A DNA stretch of 64,000 bases from Copromyces sp. CBS 386.78 (lineage: Eukaryota; Ascomycota; Sordariomycetes; Sordariales; Sordariaceae). Of the stretch, positions 59,770 to 64,000 are shown piece by piece (within the stretch, counting starts at the first letter, position 1; each line of letters begins with the position of its first letter). The DNA is taken from positions 124,001 through 188,000 of the forward strand of contig MU839122.1 of assembly GCA_030685235.1 (NCBI GenBank), given 5' to 3'. The position numbers and the translations under genes are program-made. Under the pieces are notes generated by a model. It saw nothing but the letters and a program-made list of their open reading frames with translations, did no database searches and was not told the DNA's origin.

Positions 59770-59802
59770 TTGGAACTTGCGGGTCCAAATAGTATAATAT
59801 TA
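59770..59802 (+). repeat. Right copy of the 33-bp boundary direct repeat
   Basis: Begins TTGGAACTTGCGGGT and ends TAATATTA, in the same orientation as the left copy. Normal GC content begins immediately after it. Confidence 0.85.
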
Positions 59803-60742
59803 TAATTAGTAGGGGTGGGGTTTATTTAGTCCCGTAAGGAATTCTAAGACTGCGATGGTCCGAGAGGAGGTGGCTGAGTGAATGAGACTAGAAATCTCCA
59901 CCTGCCAATTCAGCCTTAATCCGCGATCCGCGATCATGGGTCCTTCGCGCCTCGGCATCATGGCCGCCCCAAGACCGACGTATAAAATGACAGGATCTCT
60001 GGGTTCGGTGAGTACATACACAAAGTTCAGTTTCAGTTTGACGTGCTTCGTGGTGCGGCGGTGCCGGCCATTCAGTGACCAGTGACAACTCACAAACTTC
60101 AGCCGGGGGTGGTCCGTCAGCCCCAGCAATCCCTGCTGCTTTGGCTTGACTCGGGCATGATCTCGAACAATTCTACGCACCAGGTACATACTGACGGGAG
60201 TTCGGTGACCGTCAGTTTGCGGGGTTGACACGGTAAGCAGCATCACCTCACCGTATGTACACACGCGGGACCTGTGGAGAGGTAGGTCCCTTAATGCCGT
60301 TCATTCAAGGTGAAGTGTCTGCTCCTATGTACATCTCGGTGGTAAATAACCCTACCCAGGAACGAACCAGCACATGGATGTCAAATATGCTGTCTCACCC
60401 ACCCACCCGCCTTGTACACTACCTGAGTGCCAGACGCCAGGTACGCCATCTGTTTGTGAACCCGAACCTGGCGCGGCGGCCTTGATTAGCTGTGAGCCCC
60501 TTCTATACCTTCAGAGCCTGTACCTTCAGAGCCTCTACGATAGCCCGAAAGAGGCAAAAGTTGCTTCAAAAATGAATGATACCAACATACCAACCCCGCC
60601 ATATGACCTATCACGCTTACATATGTACAAACTAGCAAAAGAAAAAAAAAGTTCAGCTGAAGAAGGCCGAAGCCAAAGCAAGAAAAGATCTACACCACCT
60701 CTTTTCACCCTTTTTCCAAGACCTGGGGCCACTGCCGTGTCC
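59803..60742. other. Intergenic region right of the island
   Basis: Normal base composition at once. A minus-strand frame of 152 codons (59,806-60,264) exists but shows no domain or signal. The last 200 bp are the 3' flank of the phosphatase gene. Confidence 0.5.
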
Positions 60743-62720
60743 TTACGAAGAAGGAACAGGAGGAACAGGAGTGGGAAAAGGAAGGTGTCCAGCTCCCAGC
60801 AGACCTGTGAGCTCGAATAATATGGGAATCGTATCAACTGCTAGCCATCCGATGCCTATTTTACTCGGTCAGTGGAAGCTCATTAAAAAGGCGTTTCATT
60901 GTCGGGTGTAACGAGGGAAGAGATAATAGAAAAGACTTACCAGCGTAAACAACCAACTTGGTCACCACCTCCACATCATACCTCACTCTCGGCCTCGTCA
61001 GCTTGGAGAAAATCTCCTTCTCTCCCAACTCATCCCTCTGGCCCAGATACAACTCGGGCTCCTCCACAGCGGCCGATGAATTCGGGCTAAAGCTCCTAGT
61101 GCTCTCAACAACCACGTGCCCCTGGCCCATCTGTCTCTCATACTTTTCATAACCAGATGATTGCGCCTGGTCCACCACCACCGACGAACCCTCCCCATCC
61201 GCACCGCCCTCCACCGCAGCAGTATGAACCTCTCTCAGGCCAGATCCCTTCTCACTACTCAAACTCTCCCTCCTCTTCCTCTCGCGATACGCCAACGTCT
61301 CATACGCATCGGCCGCGCTCTGCGGTCCAATACTAACCGCGCGGCCGCGCCCCGGTCCACGAATACTGCGCATCATCCTGGGAATATCGCTGACCTTGGG
61401 AAGAACCTCGTCATCACGCAAGTTGAGGGGGACATCTTTGTACTCGGTAGCGGGCATGAAGAAGCGGCGGGGGAGGGAAAGGCCATGGTTCTCGATGACG
61501 CGAAAGAGGTGGGGGAGGACCTTGAGGAGGGTAGGTTTCATTACTTCCCTCCAAGCAAAGATGATGAGGACGCCCAAGATCAAGCGGATGATGATGACGG
61601 GCCGGCCTAGGGCCGACAGGTTGAAGAGCGCGTTGGGCCCGTTGTAGATGTGGTCCCACCGCGACCGGGCAAAGTGCCAGGTGCCGAGTTCGAGGCCGAC
61701 GATGACGCCGGCGAAGGAGACCGAGTCGTCGAAGCAAGGGCAGTCGTCGGCCGGCTCGGGGTGGATGCGCACGAGGATGAGGATGGTGACGGCGAAGAGG
61801 ATGGGCGCGAGGTAGTCGCTTGCGTAGAGCCAGATTTGGAAGGAAGGGCCGTAGTAGAACTCGATGTAGGAGATGGCGGCGCCCATGATGGAGCCGATGA
61901 TCACGTCGAGGAAGCCGTGCATGCCGCAGTATAAGCGGCCGAAGACGATGGAGAAGGCGTAGAAGTAGGCGAGCAACTCGAGCGCAAAGGTGGTGGAGGG
62001 GGAGGAGGTGTTGCTGTCGCTGTGCAAGACAAGGATCGAGTACACGGTGACGGAGACGGCGTTGGCCGAGTGGGTGGATGGGAACCCGTATTCGAGCGCG
62101 GCGGATCCGGACATGGTGATTCGATGGAGGGGAGGAGAGAGCGGTCGTGGGAGGGAGAGCATGTCTTTGACAAAGCCAGTCCAGAAGACGCCGGCGGCGA
62201 GGATGTGGACGAGGCTATGATACGTATGGCGCATTGTCAGTCATTGCATCTTGACTTGTGGGAATCGCAACGGTCCTGAGGGACATGACATACCCCTTGC
62301 CGAAGCCGGAGAAACTGCACCAGAAGAGAACTGGTAGACCGATCATGAAGAAGGTGTGTGTTCCGAGGTTGGCCGTGATGGCAAAGTATCTATCCAACGC
62401 TGGGGACCGCATCTTTTCTTGGAGCATAGCTAGGTATGGGGTTTCCCAGCGGATGAGAGGGAGTAGTCGCTGTCGTAACTTGTATCGCCATTCTGGAAGT
62501 GTTCTCTGGTCTGGTCACCATGGTCAGTCAGCTTGAGGCTCCAAGCCATTGGAACGCGACCAAGATGTAGCTCGAATTGGCCATGTAAGACATGGCGGGG
62601 TTTGTACATACAATGATCCAAGCTCTTCAACCCCGCGTCGACGACTTTTCCATTCTGGACGGGTTTCCCGTTGTCGGATAGCTCTGCGCCGGAGCTCGAG
62701 CCATGGCGGTGTGAACCCAT
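60743..62720 (-). CDS. lcb3: Sphingoid long-chain-base-1-phosphate phosphatase
   Basis: Four exons, 62612..62720, 62294..62510, 60941..62214 and 60743..60855, encode 570 residues. Introns are 101, 79 and 85 bp with GTATGT, GTATGT and GTAAGT donors and CTGAC branch points; all phases fit. The PAP2 catalytic motifs are complete: K125-x6-R132P133, P154-S-T-H157 and R202-x5-H208-x3-D212. The segment before them (SLDHYQRTLPEWRYKLRQRL, then 'WETPYLAMLQEKMRSPALDRYF') is the typical LCB3/YSR3 lead-in. About eight to ten membrane helices place it in the ER. It dephosphorylates sphinganine/phytosphingosine 1-phosphate, returning long-chain bases to ceramide synthesis. A Ser/Arg/Glu-rich insert of about 130 residues lies near the C-terminus, before a final short hydrophobic exon. 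Confidence 0.93.
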
Positions 62721-63335
62721 GGAATGGAAAAGGGTTGGAACTGTTGTTCTTGTCGTGTTGGTGTTCAAGTCGTAGTCATCAATGTCGATGCGAATATTCG
62801 TCTGGTGTTTGACCGAGGCAAAGTGGATGTTAGGTTGGTGTCAACAACAGCAATAGCAAAGGTATTCGTGTCCCCTGCTGATGGAAGTCGTGGACAAGTT
62901 CAGGACATTGGACAGGATCCAAACAAGGAAAAAGTCAGAACCAAGTCAACAAAATACCAAACCACGTTTCTGTTGCGTCCTTCACAAGATACGTGTTTTG
63001 GACCCTTGCGAGATTGATGGACCTCGACCTCGCCGGCGTCATCAAATGGGAATTGGTTCCTGATCTTTTGCGCTGCGACATCATTAAAATTATTACCTAA
63101 TTGCGGGTAGCACCAAGCCCACCGTCCCCTGAAGCTCCCACTTTTCCTTATGTAAGCCTCTCGTACTAACAGATTACAACCAACGAATTGGGCATTTCTA
63201 TTAGTGCACCCTGTCCCTTATCAATTTATCATTGCCTGCCGGGACAGGCTCCCTATCACTAACAATGACATAGGAGACACGTCCATTTCACAAACACCCG
63301 TCAAGACACTTTGTTTGCGACTTTCACATGTCAAG
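62721..63335. other. Shared upstream region of lcb3 and alg2
   Basis: 615 bp between divergent start codons, expected to hold both promoters. No gene is seen. Confidence 0.6.
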
Positions 63336-64000
63336 ATGGCGGGCGTTGACGACAAAGACAAGAAAAAAACGATAGTCTTTCTTCATCCCGACCTGGGAAT
63401 CGGCGGCGCAGAAAGATTGGTTGTCGATGCTGCCGTAGGTCTTCAGAACCGTGGCCACAAGGTGGTCATCTTTACGAGCCATTGCGATCCCAGACACTGT
63501 TTTGATGAAGCTCGCGATGGTACTCCTCCCCCTTTGCCCCTAGAATAGAGCCCATACCTCACCTGTTTAACGAAACATGGCTAATGTGGTAACAAAAACA
63601 GGAACCCTCGACGTCCGCGTCCGCGGCAACTCCCTAATCCCCCCCTCCCTCCTCGGCCGCTTCTCCATCCTCTGCGCCATCCTCCGCCAAATCCACCTCA
63701 TCCTCCAAATAACCCTCCTAACCTCGGAACTGCGCACCTTAAACCCCTCGGCCTTCTTCGTCGACCAACTCAGCGCCGGCCTGCCGCTCCTTAAACTCGT
63801 CGTGCCCAACTCCCCCATCTTCTTCTACTGCCACTTCCCCGACCTGCTCCTCGTCCAAGGTCGCCAGAAATGGTACAAACGTCTCTACCGCCTCCCCTTC
63901 GACATGTGGGAGGAATGGTCCATGGGTTTCGCCGATTCCATAGCCGTCAACTCGAGTTTCACAAAGGGCATCGTCTCCCGAACATGGCCCACTCTGGCAA
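63336..64000 (+). CDS. alg2: Alpha-1,3/1,6-mannosyltransferase ALG2 (5' part)
   Basis: Exon 1 is 63336..63519; exon 2 starts at 63602 and runs off the window. The 82-bp intron begins GTACTC and ends AACAG; splicing gives 'EARDG | [13 protein letters not shown]'. The N-terminus shows the GT-B/GT4 motif '[19 protein letters not shown]' (about 15-33), then '[14 protein letters not shown]' and '[10 protein letters not shown]', all characteristic of ALG2. The enzyme adds the second and third mannose to the dolichol-linked precursor of N-glycans on the cytosolic face of the ER. The start ATG (CAAGATGG) is the first in the correct frame close to the motif. The C-terminal nucleotide-sugar domain is outside the window. 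The gene appears intact so far. Confidence 0.93.

Larger units (their letters stand above)
40143..59802. mobile_element. RIP-degraded large element, about 19.7 kb
   Basis: The whole block is extremely AT-rich, crowded with TpA, and holds almost no open frame over 60 codons, whereas both flanks are normal. Former coding frames can still be followed through TAA/TAG stops, as expected when CAA/CAG are converted by C-to-T mutation at CpA. The block is bounded at both ends by a 33-bp direct repeat, so it is most simply one inserted element. Relics include a RecQ helicase, a SNF2-like ATPase, an Asp/Asn-rich repeat protein and others not recognised, mostly on the plus strand. I did not see reverse transcriptase, LTRs or a recognisable transposase, but heavy mutation could hide these. 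Such DNA in Neurospora is normally H3K9-methylated heterochromatin. Confidence 0.75.

Noticed and set aside
59806..60264. 152-codon minus-strand frame right of the island
   Set aside because: No domain, signal peptide or coding bias; overlaps shorter frames on both strands.

Overview
The window looks like a nuclear segment of a filamentous ascomycete, most likely Neurospora or a close relative in the Sordariales. The genes have short introns (47-171 bp) with GTATGT/GTAAGT/GTGAGT donors and CTAAC/CTGAC-type branch points. Ordinary DNA is about half GC and rich in microsatellites. Positions 40,143-59,802 form a block of extremely AT-rich DNA, dominated by TpA, in which former coding frames are broken by TAA/TAG. 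That is the signature of repeat-induced point mutation (RIP).

Left part (1-40 kb). bL32m, a mitochondrial ribosomal protein, is divergent from the septin cdc-10. A very large low-complexity protein with an OB-fold-like C-terminus follows (3.5-7.4 kb), then an F-box-like protein (8.5-10.6 kb) with a small decayed copy of its own 3' end just upstream. Next come a yeast-type amino acid permease (12.9-14.9 kb, minus), a 12-bp minisatellite (15.7-16.2 kb), an Hce2/Ecp2-like secreted protein (19.4-20.1 kb), a disrupted secreted-protein gene (20.7-21.5 kb), a small gene of unsettled structure (22.1-22.7 kb), a candidate short inverted-repeat element (23.2-24.0 kb), a HET-domain protein (25.3-26.6 kb), an NTF2/SnoaL-like protein (28.6-29.1 kb) and a 1963-residue KDM4/Rph1-type JmjC histone demethylase (31.3-37.3 kb). 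Large parts between these genes are intergenic, with simple repeats.

Central island (40.1-59.8 kb). A 33-bp direct repeat sits exactly at both edges, and AT-rich DNA starts and stops at these repeats. The block therefore looks like one large inserted element (about 19.7 kb) later destroyed by RIP. Reading through RIP-type stops shows a RecQ-family helicase relic, a SNF2-like ATPase relic, an Asp/Asn-rich repeat protein and other unrecognised relics. A dispersed family of about 45-bp hairpins and many internal tandem or direct repeats also occur. I could not assign it to a named transposon family; it is the most interesting object here.

Right part (59.8-64 kb). Normal GC content returns at once. 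A sphingoid long-chain-base-1-phosphate phosphatase (LCB3 type, four exons, minus) is divergent from ALG2 (plus, cut by the window end). Apart from shared upstream regions (bL32m/cdc-10 and LCB3/ALG2) the genes look like independent housekeeping or accessory loci.
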